Origin: Streptococcus thoraltensis DSM 12221
GTDB taxonomy: Bacteria; Bacillota; Bacilli; Lactobacillales; Streptococcaceae
Assembly (NCBI RefSeq): GCF_000380145.1
Contig: NZ_KB904586.1
Span: 97,936-161,935, forward strand
Direction: 5' to 3'
DNA: 64,000 nt
Part shown: positions 17,703 to 26,087 of the stretch, in pieces
Layout: each line of letters opens with the position of its first letter
How positions within the stretch are numbered: the first letter of the stretch is position 1
Position numbers and translations under genes: made by a program
Notes under the pieces: model-generated
Told to the model about the DNA's origin: nothing
Databases searched by the model: none
What the model saw: the letters and a program-made list of their open reading frames with translations, nothing else

Positions 17703-17707
17703 CACTC

Positions 17708-19120
17708 TTATTTAATCAATTCGTAGATTCCCTCTGCATAGATAGCTGCTGCCGTGAAGAGCTCTTCAACATCTGAGAATTCATTAGCCTGATGCATGGT
17801 ATCAATAGAATCTGGGAAGAGAGCACCAAAGGCAACGCCACGTTCTAGGAGACGACCAAAGGTACCACCACCGATAACTTGTTCGTGACCTTTAAGTCCA
17901 GTATGTTTTTCATAGACTGAAAGAAGTTTTTCAACCAATGGGTCCTCAACCGACACATAGTGAGGTGTGTGTTCATGTTCAGAAAGGGTCACTTTTTCAA
18001 CACCTTCAAGTTTTTCAAGACCAGCTTTGATGGTTTGGGCATCTGTTCCTTTAGGGTAACGGAAATTAAGTGCGATGGTATTGTCCGCTTCTTCTTTCAA
18101 GAATGAGAAGACACCAGCATTCATGCTTACTGAACCCATTTTTTCATCAGTATGGGCTAAGCCAAGCTTTTCAGCTTCAAAGTCTTCATGAAGGACATCA
18201 GCTGTGATATTAATAAAGGCGCGAGCTCCATCTTCAAACGCTAATTCTTTCAAGAAGTTAGCAAGGAAGGTTGCACCATTAACACCCTTATATGGCATCG
18301 ATCCATGGGCAGATTTACCATTAACAGTAATTGACACATTGCCATCGTTATCTTGAGAAATCTCACCTGTTAGATTGTTCTCGGCATTAAAGACACGTAG
18401 TTTTTCAGACAGGTCTTCAAAATTAATGTCTCCTGAAATAAGTGCTGTTGCTGATTCAGGAACCATGTTTTCACGCAGACCACCTTCAAATTTGTGAAGA
18501 ATGACGGCACCATTATTATCACCTGAAAAATGAAGGTATTCAGTGATATTACCCTTTTCACCATTGATAATTGGAAACTCAGCATCCGGAGAAAAACCAA
18601 AATCAGGCTTTGCAACACCAGCATGCGCAAAGTAATAGTCCATATCAGCCCAACCAGACTCTTCGTCAGTACCTACCACAAAGCGCACTTTTTTAGAAAC
18701 AGGAAGACTAAGTTCTTTGATGATTTTAAGCCCGTAGTAGCAAGCCATTGTAGGCCCTTTATCATCAGATGCCCCACGTGCATAGAGACGACCATCTTTG
18801 ATAACAGGTGTATAGGGATCAGTATCCCAACCAGAACCCGCAGGAACTACATCAAGGTGACCAAAAATCCCCATGACTTCATCACCATTACCAAATTCAA
18901 ACTCACCAGCATAGTTATCGATGTTGCGTGTTTTATAACCATCACGCTTGGCAATCTCCAAGAATGCTTCCAAAGCCTTAACAGGACCAGGTCCAAATGG
19001 GTGCTGCGCATCCGCTTGACTATCGTCACGCTCAGAGTTAATACTCAAGAGAGTAAACAAATCCGCCATCATATCCTCACGGCGCTTATCAACTTCTGCT
19101 TTAAAATCAATAGTAGACAT
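17708..19120 (-). CDS. pepV: Dipeptidase PepV, M20 metallopeptidase
   Basis: 470 residues from the ATG at 19120. An ATG two codons earlier abuts the AAGGAG and is too close to be used. Cleaves dipeptides in the cytoplasm, with two zinc ions. Metal ligands are recognisable in 'GIFGHLDVVPAG' (His, Asp), 'YARGASDDKGP' and 'VGTDEESG'. The lid domain lies in the middle and the C-terminal 'IGGGTFGRLLERGVAFG' completes the site. It recycles peptides taken up as a nitrogen source. It marks the left chromosomal flank of the polysaccharide locus. Confidence 0.95.
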   Translation of the reverse strand: MSTIDFKAEVDKRREDMMADLFTLLSINSERDDSQADAQHPFGPGPVKALEAFLEIAKRDGYKTRNIDNYAGEFEFGNGDEVMGIFGHLDVVPAGSGWDTDPYTPVIKDGRLYARGASDDKGPTMACYYGLKIIKELSLPVSKKVRFVVGTDEESGWADMDYYFAHAGVAKPDFGFSPDAEFPIINGEKGNITEYLHFSGDNNGAVILHKFEGGLRENMVPESATALISGDINFEDLSEKLRVFNAENNLTGEISQDNDGNVSITVNGKSAHGSMPYKGVNGATFLANFLKELAFEDGARAFINITADVLHEDFEAEKLGLAHTDEKMGSVSMNAGVFSFLKEEADNTIALNFRYPKGTDAQTIKAGLEKLEGVEKVTLSEHEHTPHYVSVEDPLVEKLLSVYEKHTGLKGHEQVIGGGTFGRLLERGVAFGALFPDSIDTMHQANEFSDVEELFTAAAIYAEGIYELIK

Positions 19121-19241
19121 AAACATACTCCTTTACTTATGAGTCAAAAAACTGACCTAATCAACTAAAATATAGCGAGAAATTCTCAATTTCAGTACCT
19201 CATTATACCACGAAATGGAAAGGATTTCACGATATTTAAAA

Positions 19242-19259
19242 AGCCACTTTGTAGTGACT
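19242..19259 (-). terminator. Hairpin with minus-strand T-run upstream of pepV
   Basis: AGTCAC/GTGGCT pair (one G-U) around TACAAA, with TTTTTAAAT next on the minus strand. It may be the terminator of the insertion element whose remnant lies to the right. Confidence 0.5.
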
Positions 19260-19261
19260 CC

Positions 19262-19604
19262 TTGATTCTTATTATTGGATGCTTACCAAACATCAACCTT
19301 CCAAGAAAATTGCTTATTAAAGTACATCTCGAGACTCTAAAAGAGAGGGACTATTCTTTTCCCTTCAATGGTATATGCTCTAATCACGATAAGACCTCAT
19401 TTCTTTTGACTAAATCTATCCAATTTTTAGTTGGCAAATACAGTTTCTTGTCGAAACAAGCTCATACAAGTAAATCCTCTATCCATCAATAAAACCAAAA
19501 TCACACAGTCTGCTTAACTGGCGTAAAAAGCGTGTCTTGGAAACAACGGCATTATATAAACTAGAATAAGGATTCACTTCTAACGTCAACTGATTTTCAA
19601 GCAT
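19262..19604 (-). pseudogene. IS1182-type transposase remnant
   Basis: An ATG at 19604 with GAGG 7 bases upstream opens 41 codons (to 19479) reading MLENQLTLEVNPYSSLY followed by NAVVSKTRFLRQL and CDFGFIDG. This matches the start of IS1182-family transposases of streptococci (QL.L..NPYS.LY..++PK...LRQ+..L.DF.FI). After the stop, an out-of-frame 'LYELVSTRNC' continues the similarity weakly, then it is lost. The transposase normally exceeds 400 residues, so more than 80 percent is gone. Family assignment is from memory of the motif. Confidence 0.5.
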
Positions 19605-19626
19605 TCCATTACCTCAAGCATAATAA

Positions 19627-19660
19627 AAAGCCATCCAGTTTAATGACTTTTCAGTTGGCT
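19627..19660 (-). terminator. Possible terminator right of the IS1182 remnant
   Basis: On the minus strand AGCCA..CTG and ATGGCT can pair with mismatches around an A-rich loop and are followed by TTTTTATTA. It is weak but placed to end leftward transcription from the polysaccharide operon. Confidence 0.4.
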
Positions 19661-19668
19661 CCCTATCC

Positions 19669-19882
19669 TATAGTCAAATGAATTAACTTTCAGACAAGGA
19701 ACAAAAAAAGACGCAGAACAGTACTTGATACTCTTCGAAAATCAAAAGCAGACCTTGTTGACTTGATTTAATGAAGACAGTTCTATCTGCTATCTGTGTC
19801 GCCTAGTCTGCTTTTGATTTTCATTGAATAAGAATAGCAAGTCGAAAGTGACCATGTCTCAACCTTAATTCAAAAGGCTGTA
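19669..19882. repeat. Composite RUP-like element with full BOX-like insert
   Basis: RUP-like left end 'TATAGTCAAATGAATTAACT' and a degraded right end 'CCTTAATTCAAAAGGCTGTA'. The BOX-like unit (about 19727-19831) has clean 17-bp inverted ends GAAAATCAAAAGCAGAC and GTCTGCTTTTGATTTTC. Confidence 0.75.
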
Positions 19883-19888
19883 ATGCTC

Positions 19889-19930
19889 CCTTTTTGTGTA
19901 AGTCACCCGCTACAGTTAACAATGAGCCTT
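19889..19930. mobile_element. Orphan ISL3-like terminus
   Basis: GTAAGTCACCCGCTACAGTT followed by AACAATGAGCC is nearly the same as the terminus at 13656-13697. It lies between the composite repeat and the last gene of the polysaccharide operon. Confidence 0.4.
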
Positions 19931-19983
19931 TGATAAGGATTATATCAAGTCTATCTGTTCTTTTTTTCCTATGTACTTCAAAA

Positions 19984-20376
19984 TTATTTTTTTAAATCAT
20001 ATTTTATCTGACTAGTACTAATCTCGGGAGTTCTATCTAAGTAAACAACTTCTACTCCTTCATCTCGCAAAAAATCAAATTTTCCTTTCCAGTCATTTCC
20101 CATGACAAAAGTATCAATATGATATTCATGCATATCCGTTTTCTTTTGTTCCCAGTTAGTCTCAGGAATAACCAAATCTACATAACGAATCGCTTCTACT
20201 AAAGATTTACGTTGTTCATAAGAGAAATAACACTTTTTCTGCTTTTCTACCCAATTAAACTCATCCGTAGAAATAACAACAATAAGATAATCTCCTAGTG
20301 ACTTGGCTCTTTTTAATAAGTTAATATGTCCATAATGAAGCAAATCAAATGTTCCATAAGTGATTACACGTTTCAT
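19984..20376 (-). CDS. tagD: Glycerol-3-phosphate cytidylyltransferase (TagD/Gct)
   Basis: 130 residues, the family's usual size. Makes CDP-glycerol from CTP and sn-glycerol 3-phosphate. The nucleotidyltransferase motif is [15 protein letters not shown] at residues 7-21, with HYGH the HxGH equivalent, and the C-terminal [11 protein letters not shown] contains the ISTS loop. The gene directly follows a CDP-glycerol glycerophosphotransferase gene and is the last of the polysaccharide operon, which implies glycerol phosphate on the repeat unit. It carries its own AAGG ribosome site. Confidence 0.92.
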   Translation of the reverse strand: MKRVITYGTFDLLHYGHINLLKRAKSLGDYLIVVISTDEFNWVEKQKKCYFSYEQRKSLVEAIRYVDLVIPETNWEQKKTDMHEYHIDTFVMGNDWKGKFDFLRDEGVEVVYLDRTPEISTSQIKYDLKK

Positions 20377-20391
20377 AATTAATCCTTTCTG

Positions 20392-21606
20392 TTAAAGACT
20401 GATAATATCTTTCCAAAATTCTTCATATGTGGATTGGCGATTGTCATAGAAAAGAGTCATAATTCTTTCATAATCAGAAATACGCTTATCAGTAAAGTAA
20501 TTTTGACGAACATCATCAATCATATCTAGTAATTCTTCTGAAGTTTCCACCATCAAAGAACTACAATAATCTTCTAAATCAAATAAGAGACCAACATCAC
20601 CTGTTCTAAATTCTTCAACATCAGGTGTGTACATCACAATTGGAACATTCCGATATACCGCATCAAAAACTGCTGATGAGTAATCCGATACAACTCCGTC
20701 TACATGTTCATACAAAACATTGACATCAAAATTTTCATTTAAAAAATATACATTTTTTAGCGACTTAAAATCGGCTGTAGAAAAATTAGAAGCAGAATGC
20801 TGTTTTTCAATCCAAAGAATTTGATTTTCTTCAAGATAGTTCACTAATTTTTCATTTGTCAAAGGATGCTGATAATGATTATAAGTACTTCTAAAAGTGG
20901 GTAAATAAATGATTTTAGTTTTAAATTGATTTATCTCATTTAATACATCCATCTCTTTTGGAAGCAACTCTAGGCATTCAAATGTTCTAGGATATGATGA
21001 AATAAAAATATTGTTTCTAGGACAACGTGAAATTTGATAATTGTCTTCTTTGTTCTTTTCACTTGTTGATAACAAGTAGTAATCTGCCCATCCTCCTCTA
21101 GAAAGAAAGGTTTTTAGCCATGAAATACTAGTTTTTTCTGCCAAATGATGATTTTGCTTTGTTTCGTTGGAAGCCGCTCCAACAGATTTTATGGCAATGC
21201 CATGCCAAAGTTGAATGCGTTTTGCTCCATAAGATAGCGAGGTTTCAATATCGGGTTGAAAACGACCATTTTGCAGTACATAAATTGCATTACAGACAAT
21301 ATGGACACCGGCTTTTAGATGCCAGTAAAAACTTTGTCTAGTTCCGCAAAGGTAAACTTCATATCCCATTTCCGATAGTTCTTGTAAAAGTTGCTCACTT
21401 CGAGTGACCCAAATGACGCGTTTCAATGATAAACGGTTTTTTTCGTGATGAAGATATTGGTACAAAAAACGAGAATTGTCTGCAAACTTTTCTCCCATCC
21501 AACTACCAATCAAAATAATCGAGTTGTCCCTGCGAATGAAGACATTCAAAAGACAGACCAAGCCATTAAGAAAACCATTTTTTAAATAAGTTATTATCCT
21601 TGTCAT
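20392..21606 (-). CDS. CDP-glycerol glycerophosphotransferase family protein (TagB/TagF-like)
   Basis: 404 residues. The C-terminal half shows the family core: 'IQLWHGIAIKSVGAA' (catalytic His), 'ILWIEKQHSAS', and 'VDGVVSDYSSAVFDAVYRNVPIVMY' (donor-binding). It transfers glycerol phosphate from CDP-glycerol to a glycan or polyol chain. In capsule loci such enzymes decorate a sugar of the repeat unit. TagD next door supplies its substrate. Whether it adds one residue or a short chain cannot be read. It has no membrane segment, but the family is membrane-associated through amphipathic helices. Confidence 0.85.
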   Translation of the reverse strand: MTRIITYLKNGFLNGLVCLLNVFIRRDNSIILIGSWMGEKFADNSRFLYQYLHHEKNRLSLKRVIWVTRSEQLLQELSEMGYEVYLCGTRQSFYWHLKAGVHIVCNAIYVLQNGRFQPDIETSLSYGAKRIQLWHGIAIKSVGAASNETKQNHHLAEKTSISWLKTFLSRGGWADYYLLSTSEKNKEDNYQISRCPRNNIFISSYPRTFECLELLPKEMDVLNEINQFKTKIIYLPTFRSTYNHYQHPLTNEKLVNYLEENQILWIEKQHSASNFSTADFKSLKNVYFLNENFDVNVLYEHVDGVVSDYSSAVFDAVYRNVPIVMYTPDVEEFRTGDVGLLFDLEDYCSSLMVETSEELLDMIDDVRQNYFTDKRISDYERIMTLFYDNRQSTYEEFWKDIISL

Positions 21607-21645
21607 ATTTTATCTTTCTGTTTCAAAATTCTTACTTGCTCAATT

Positions 21646-23043
21646 TCACTTGAAGCTTTTTACTTGTGCTAAGAGAATCTCACGATTGTACCATGCTTCA
21701 TAAATAACTAAAACAATCGCTATTGCCCAACGCACAAGTGGATTGTCCATAAAGAGGTAAAAAATAGCAACCACGATAACCAGACTGAAAAATGGTCGTG
21801 CAAAGTAAGTCATTGGATAGAGATGTGGATTTAACATTTTTGAATATCTAGCATGCAAGAAAAAGGATACTCCATATGAAAACAGTGTCGTAAAAGCTGC
21901 TGCAACATAACCATATTTAGGAATAAAGAAATAATTTGTCGCGATATTACATGCTGCTGCAATCAAGGTATAAGAAGTGATATATACCGACTTTTTGTAG
22001 TAATGTTCAACATTAACATATAAAGTATAGGCAAAAACCAAAAAATTAGCTAATACAATAGGTGGAACGATGGCAATACCAGACCAGTATTTGCTATCTG
22101 CAAGTATTTTTACAATTTCTGGACCAACCAATACTAATCCTGACATCGCTAAAGTCATGAATGTAATATAATACTTCACCTGTTGGTTAATTATTTCAAC
22201 TTCTCCTTGCTTCAAACGATTTGTAAACCATGGAATCCAAACACCATCTAAACCTGTCGTAATAACAGTTGCCAGCATTCCTAAATTATAGACCAAGCTA
22301 TAAATTCCAGTTTCACTAGCTGTTCTAAAGGCTGTAATCATCAAACGGTCTGACTGAGAGAGTAAATTGAGCGCAATCCCATGTAATACCAAGGGAAGCG
22401 AAATTTTCAAAGCAAATGTTACATATCTGTTATTCCAAAGGTTTAAACTTTTCCGATAAGCTAAGAAAGTCACAAAGATACCAAAAGCTAGTTGCGTTAA
22501 AGCCATTGGCAAAATTCTTCCCAAATAAGGGACATCCGAGAAAAGGAATACGACGGCTACTAGAGAAATGATAACCGCAAGTAAATTAGGTACAATCAAT
22601 AAAAATGTTCTAAATTGATATTCGTATCTCATCATGAGATACATCGAATAATTTTGCAATAAAGCTTGACCTAACGCATTACCCAACCCCAGTAAAATCA
22701 ATAAGGGAGACCCAACTCCAAGGCTTATTACCACTAGACTGACCAAGAGACCTATGCAACCATTTAATAAGGTTAAACTGGTTAGGCTAGACATTACATC
22801 ATCGATTTTCTCTTCGTACTCAATAAAAGCTGAGCGAATCCCCATATAAACCGCGCAGCTAATAATCATTGAAACAATCGCAACCCACGATGTATAAGTG
22901 TTTACGATACCATAGTCAAATGGACTTAACAATCTACTGAAGATAGGAACGGTAATAAATGAAATTCCTTGATTTAATAAGGTTCCTATCATATAATAGG
23001 TGCTTATTTTTTTATAATTTATAAGCTGCTTTTCTTCTGTCAT
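21646..23043 (-). CDS. wzx: Polysaccharide repeat-unit flippase, Wzx
   Basis: 465 residues and 12-14 hydrophobic segments evenly spread. It begins with an 'YKKISTYYMIGTLLNQGISFITVPIFSRLLSP' segment typical of the MOP/PST flippase family. It moves undecaprenyl-linked repeat units to the outer face of the membrane. A conserved-looking 'LLSQSDRLMITAF' carries the charged residues of the central cavity. The ATG overlaps the stop of the acetyltransferase before it by 4 bp. Together with the Wzy polymerase in the same operon it defines a Wzx/Wzy-dependent pathway. Confidence 0.9.
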   Translation of the reverse strand: MTEEKQLINYKKISTYYMIGTLLNQGISFITVPIFSRLLSPFDYGIVNTYTSWVAIVSMIISCAVYMGIRSAFIEYEEKIDDVMSSLTSLTLLNGCIGLLVSLVVISLGVGSPLLILLGLGNALGQALLQNYSMYLMMRYEYQFRTFLLIVPNLLAVIISLVAVVFLFSDVPYLGRILPMALTQLAFGIFVTFLAYRKSLNLWNNRYVTFALKISLPLVLHGIALNLLSQSDRLMITAFRTASETGIYSLVYNLGMLATVITTGLDGVWIPWFTNRLKQGEVEIINQQVKYYITFMTLAMSGLVLVGPEIVKILADSKYWSGIAIVPPIVLANFLVFAYTLYVNVEHYYKKSVYITSYTLIAAACNIATNYFFIPKYGYVAAAFTTLFSYGVSFFLHARYSKMLNPHLYPMTYFARPFFSLVIVVAIFYLFMDNPLVRWAIAIVLVIYEAWYNREILLAQVKSFK

Positions 23044-23726
23044 TCTCTAGTGTCTCTCACCTTCTCAGTGACTTTTTTTATAAATGCTTCAGGTTGATTT
23101 GCCAACTCTGCCATCGGGGCTAATTCATCCGGAGTGAGCTCCCACCATTTGGATTTTTCCAGTTGTTCCTGAATAGGCTCTGAAAAACGGACACCAATCT
23201 GTCGTGCAGGTACCCCTGCAACAATTGTATACGGTTCGACATCATGTGTTACAACCGCTCCTGCACCGATGATGGCTCCATTACCTATATTTTGTACATT
23301 CCCAGTAATAATTGCATTAACACCTATCCACACATCGTGTCCTATTGATAACTGTTTTTCGTCATATCGAGTCTCTGTTAACGCCCCAAAATCTTTTTTA
23401 TAGAACAATGGATAGGTAGAAATATTATCATATGGATGATTTCCAACTAAACGCTGGACACCAGGGGCAATTGAACAATATGCACCAATAGTGACATTAG
23501 GACGAAAACCATCAGTAAAACAGCCATAACTCCCAATTTGAACATCAATATTTCTGGTTTCTTTAAAAATTCTACGCAAAGTTGTTGAATAGAATTGCCC
23601 TCCCTCATATCTATTAATGTATTGATAAAATAATTTACGAGTTAGAGAATTTTTCAAATATAATTTTTTTAATATTTTGTACGCTAACTTACCTCTATAA
23701 GTTAGATACTTAGTATCAAATTTCAT
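23040..23726 (-). CDS. CatB-type O-acetyltransferase, left-handed beta helix
   Basis: 228 residues. Hexapeptide repeats run from residue 55 to about 190. 'SIAPGVQRLVGNHPYDNISTYPLFY' and 'IGHDVWIGVNAIITGNVQNIGNGAIIGAGAVVTHDVEPYTIVAGVPARQIGVRF' segments mark the xenobiotic/CatB acetyltransferase group, with the catalytic His in GNHPYD. It most likely acetylates a repeat-unit sugar from acetyl-CoA. A second, different hexapeptide acyltransferase is encoded at 29.1-29.7 kb, so the polymer may carry two acyl substitutions. Confidence 0.85.
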   Translation of the reverse strand: MKFDTKYLTYRGKLAYKILKKLYLKNSLTRKLFYQYINRYEGGQFYSTTLRRIFKETRNIDVQIGSYGCFTDGFRPNVTIGAYCSIAPGVQRLVGNHPYDNISTYPLFYKKDFGALTETRYDEKQLSIGHDVWIGVNAIITGNVQNIGNGAIIGAGAVVTHDVEPYTIVAGVPARQIGVRFSEPIQEQLEKSKWWELTPDELAPMAELANQPEAFIKKVTEKVRDTRE

Positions 23727-23728
23727 GG

Positions 23729-24583
23729 TTATTCTCCAAAATACTCACTATTCTTAGCATCCTTAGACATAATTTCTGTAATTTTATGATTATTTCCCCA
23801 AATAGCTTTCGAATCATACGGTCTGTCTGGAAATGCCCCATATTCTAAAGAAATGTCCAACTGATTTTCAGTAATAAAACGTTCTACCCTATCTGCTAGT
23901 TTTTCTGGTCTACCTGAACAAATATTGATTGTCCCAGTAACTTCAGATTGTAAAACAGCCGCAGCAACTTGAACACAGAAATCTGGGTAATCGATAAAAT
24001 CAAATTGATTTAAGCCAAGAGTAAATGGAAATGTTTTTTTCCCTTCTTGTGCTGCCTGATAGAGTTTTGAGAAAATAGACGAGCCTTGAGCTGTATTTGA
24101 CACAATATAAAAACCACGTAACCATTGCAAATTTTTAGGATTGTTTTTATCTAGGTACTCTGCATCCAATCGCAAAGCATTTTTAGAAATACCGTATAAG
24201 CTCAACGGTTTGCATACTGAATCTTCATCAACACTTCCTTCATGAAAACCAACTTCATGCATTGTCCCTAAAACAGCAATTTGTTTCACTGGGCTATCGT
24301 ATAAGTTTTTTAAAAAAAGGTGATGCTTTGGCAAGTTCAAAATATGACTATCTGCTTGATGTATAAAACCATCCTGCCATGCTAAGTGCAATACCGTATC
24401 TGGTTCACCGAAATAGTGATAGAGATCACTAACATCAAATAAATCACACGCTACTTTTGTTGCTCTATCGTCAACCCGACTCGTATCAAAATCAGTCGCG
24501 ACAACTTCACAACCACGGTTTAGCAACTCTGTTACAATGCCTAAGCCAAGAAAACCATTTGCTCCTGTTACTAATATCTTCAT
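23729..24583 (-). CDS. NAD-dependent epimerase/dehydratase family protein (extended SDR)
   Basis: 284 residues from the ATG at 24583, chosen because AGGAGG lies 9 bases upstream; it starts one base after the polymerase stop. The NAD loop is TGANGFLG at the N-terminus. 'YGISKNALR' provides the YxxxK pair. The 120-130 region has 'LGTMHEVG' in place of the usual Ser-rich strand, so catalysis may be atypical. It probably makes or modifies a nucleotide sugar for the repeat unit. The substrate is not deducible. Confidence 0.8.
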   Translation of the reverse strand: MKILVTGANGFLGLGIVTELLNRGCEVVATDFDTSRVDDRATKVACDLFDVSDLYHYFGEPDTVLHLAWQDGFIHQADSHILNLPKHHLFLKNLYDSPVKQIAVLGTMHEVGFHEGSVDEDSVCKPLSLYGISKNALRLDAEYLDKNNPKNLQWLRGFYIVSNTAQGSSIFSKLYQAAQEGKKTFPFTLGLNQFDFIDYPDFCVQVAAAVLQSEVTGTINICSGRPEKLADRVERFITENQLDISLEYGAFPDRPYDSKAIWGNNHKITEIMSKDAKNSEYFGE

Positions 24584-24584
24584 T

Positions 24585-26087
24585 TTATGACACCTCCTGA
24601 TTGTCACCTTTATGGTACATACTCTTATTAATTAATTCACGAACGAGCCAAACTACAATGAGTGGAATTCCTAAGCTAATAAAAGTCACCCTTGGAATAG
24701 CATAGAGATCATTACGAACCGAATAAATAAGTTCTCCTAAAATAAAGGAATAGATAAGAAACGAACTACTCTTATTTTTAAAACTATTTTGATGAACTTT
24801 TCTTTCAAAGTACCCGAACATCATCCCTATAAAGATGGCGATTATTAGAGATAAATATCCAAAATTGTAATATTGCTCAGCATAGATAGAAGATCCGTAA
24901 CCAAATAATTTACTTCTATAATAAAGGGGAGACAATGTACTACTTATTGTAAAAGTATAGCGCTCCGTAAATCCAAATCTCAGAAACGCAGGTAATAAAA
25001 TTAAAACTGCCCCCAAATAGGATTTCCCTGCAAAGAAAGGTAAGCTGTTGGGAACCTTATCAATAACGTTACTCACTGATGTAAATGTAATCCCTGTTTC
25101 CCATAATGTTGAATTTAACGGGCTACTTTTAAAATAATTTGCTAAGCCGTCAGCAATTGATGCATAGTTGTAATCTGTTGTCCCTCGTAACTTGGTCATG
25201 ACACTAAATACTATTGCCAATGGAAGAGCTAATATAAAAATTTTCTTTAAGGCCTGTTTGGAAAAAGAGTGATGCCAAAAATATTCAATAAGGAAGACAA
25301 CCGTAGTCATCTTTAACAAAATAAATCGCGAACCTGTCAATAAATATATAGAACTATAACCCAACAAAATGAAATAAGGAATCACTCGAGCTCGCTTAGT
25401 TTTCAAGGAAATTAATATCATATATAGGCTAGGTAAAAACCATTCTGCTAAATAAGTATCTCTTGATGATATTCCTAAAAGTTGAAAGTAGTTGCTTTCG
25501 TGTTCTAAATTTCTTCTAGCCAAATAAGAATAAGTTTTACTTAAATTATACTGTCCTAGAACTTCTTTGAAAGCAGGAATGAAAGAAATCGCAAGAAAAA
25601 TCAACCCAACAAAAAGTAAAATTTTATCTGTTGTTTTTTCTTCTCTAGTTATCATTTCTTGAGAATAGTTCTCCTGTTTATTGACAATGATATAGCCAAA
25701 TGTCAATAAAATAAGGAATAATATAATAAAAAATGAAGCATTAATAATACTGCTATCTGCTAAAAGACCATCTAGTATATGATAATCTTGATTTTGAAAT
25801 AAATAATCTCTATCAAACAGTGCAATAAAATGTTGTCCGTATGAGAAAGGTATTGTCAATAGTAAAAAGATATGAATAAATTTGACATTCTTATACAGTA
25901 TCTTTAAGGTCAAAAAAATTTGACTATAGGCAATTATCACAAAGACAAACGAAATAATTAACTTTTCTTCCAAACTCAGTGGCAAGATATTCACTACAAT
26001 ATTGATAACAATCCCTGAAAAGACCGTAATAAGTAGCAACCATGCACTTACTGGTAGAGAGAGACTAATTTTGTTATGATTATGCAT
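24585..26087 (-). CDS. wzy: Polysaccharide polymerase, Wzy-like
   Basis: 500 residues with about 12 hydrophobic helices and one long extracytoplasmic loop around residues 300-390 that includes 'SSPLNSTLWETGITFTSVS' and 'FAGKSYLGAVLILLP'. This is the layout of Wzy/O-antigen polymerases, which join repeat units on undecaprenyl diphosphate outside the membrane. Sequence similarity among Wzy proteins is too low to name linkages. It is the only polymerase candidate in the operon. The low GC and hydrophobic codon mix are typical of serotype-specific genes. Confidence 0.8.
   Translation of the reverse strand: MHNHNKISLSLPVSAWLLLITVFSGIVINIVVNILPLSLEEKLIISFVFVIIAYSQIFLTLKILYKNVKFIHIFLLLTIPFSYGQHFIALFDRDYLFQNQDYHILDGLLADSSIINASFFIILFLILLTFGYIIVNKQENYSQEMITREEKTTDKILLFVGLIFLAISFIPAFKEVLGQYNLSKTYSYLARRNLEHESNYFQLLGISSRDTYLAEWFLPSLYMILISLKTKRARVIPYFILLGYSSIYLLTGSRFILLKMTTVVFLIEYFWHHSFSKQALKKIFILALPLAIVFSVMTKLRGTTDYNYASIADGLANYFKSSPLNSTLWETGITFTSVSNVIDKVPNSLPFFAGKSYLGAVLILLPAFLRFGFTERYTFTISSTLSPLYYRSKLFGYGSSIYAEQYYNFGYLSLIIAIFIGMMFGYFERKVHQNSFKNKSSSFLIYSFILGELIYSVRNDLYAIPRVTFISLGIPLIVVWLVRELINKSMYHKGDNQEVS

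Noticed and set aside
18530..19168. Open frame of about 212 codons on the plus strand
   Set aside because: It lies antisense inside pepV, has low-complexity basic composition and no ribosome site. It is a shadow of the pepV codon bias.
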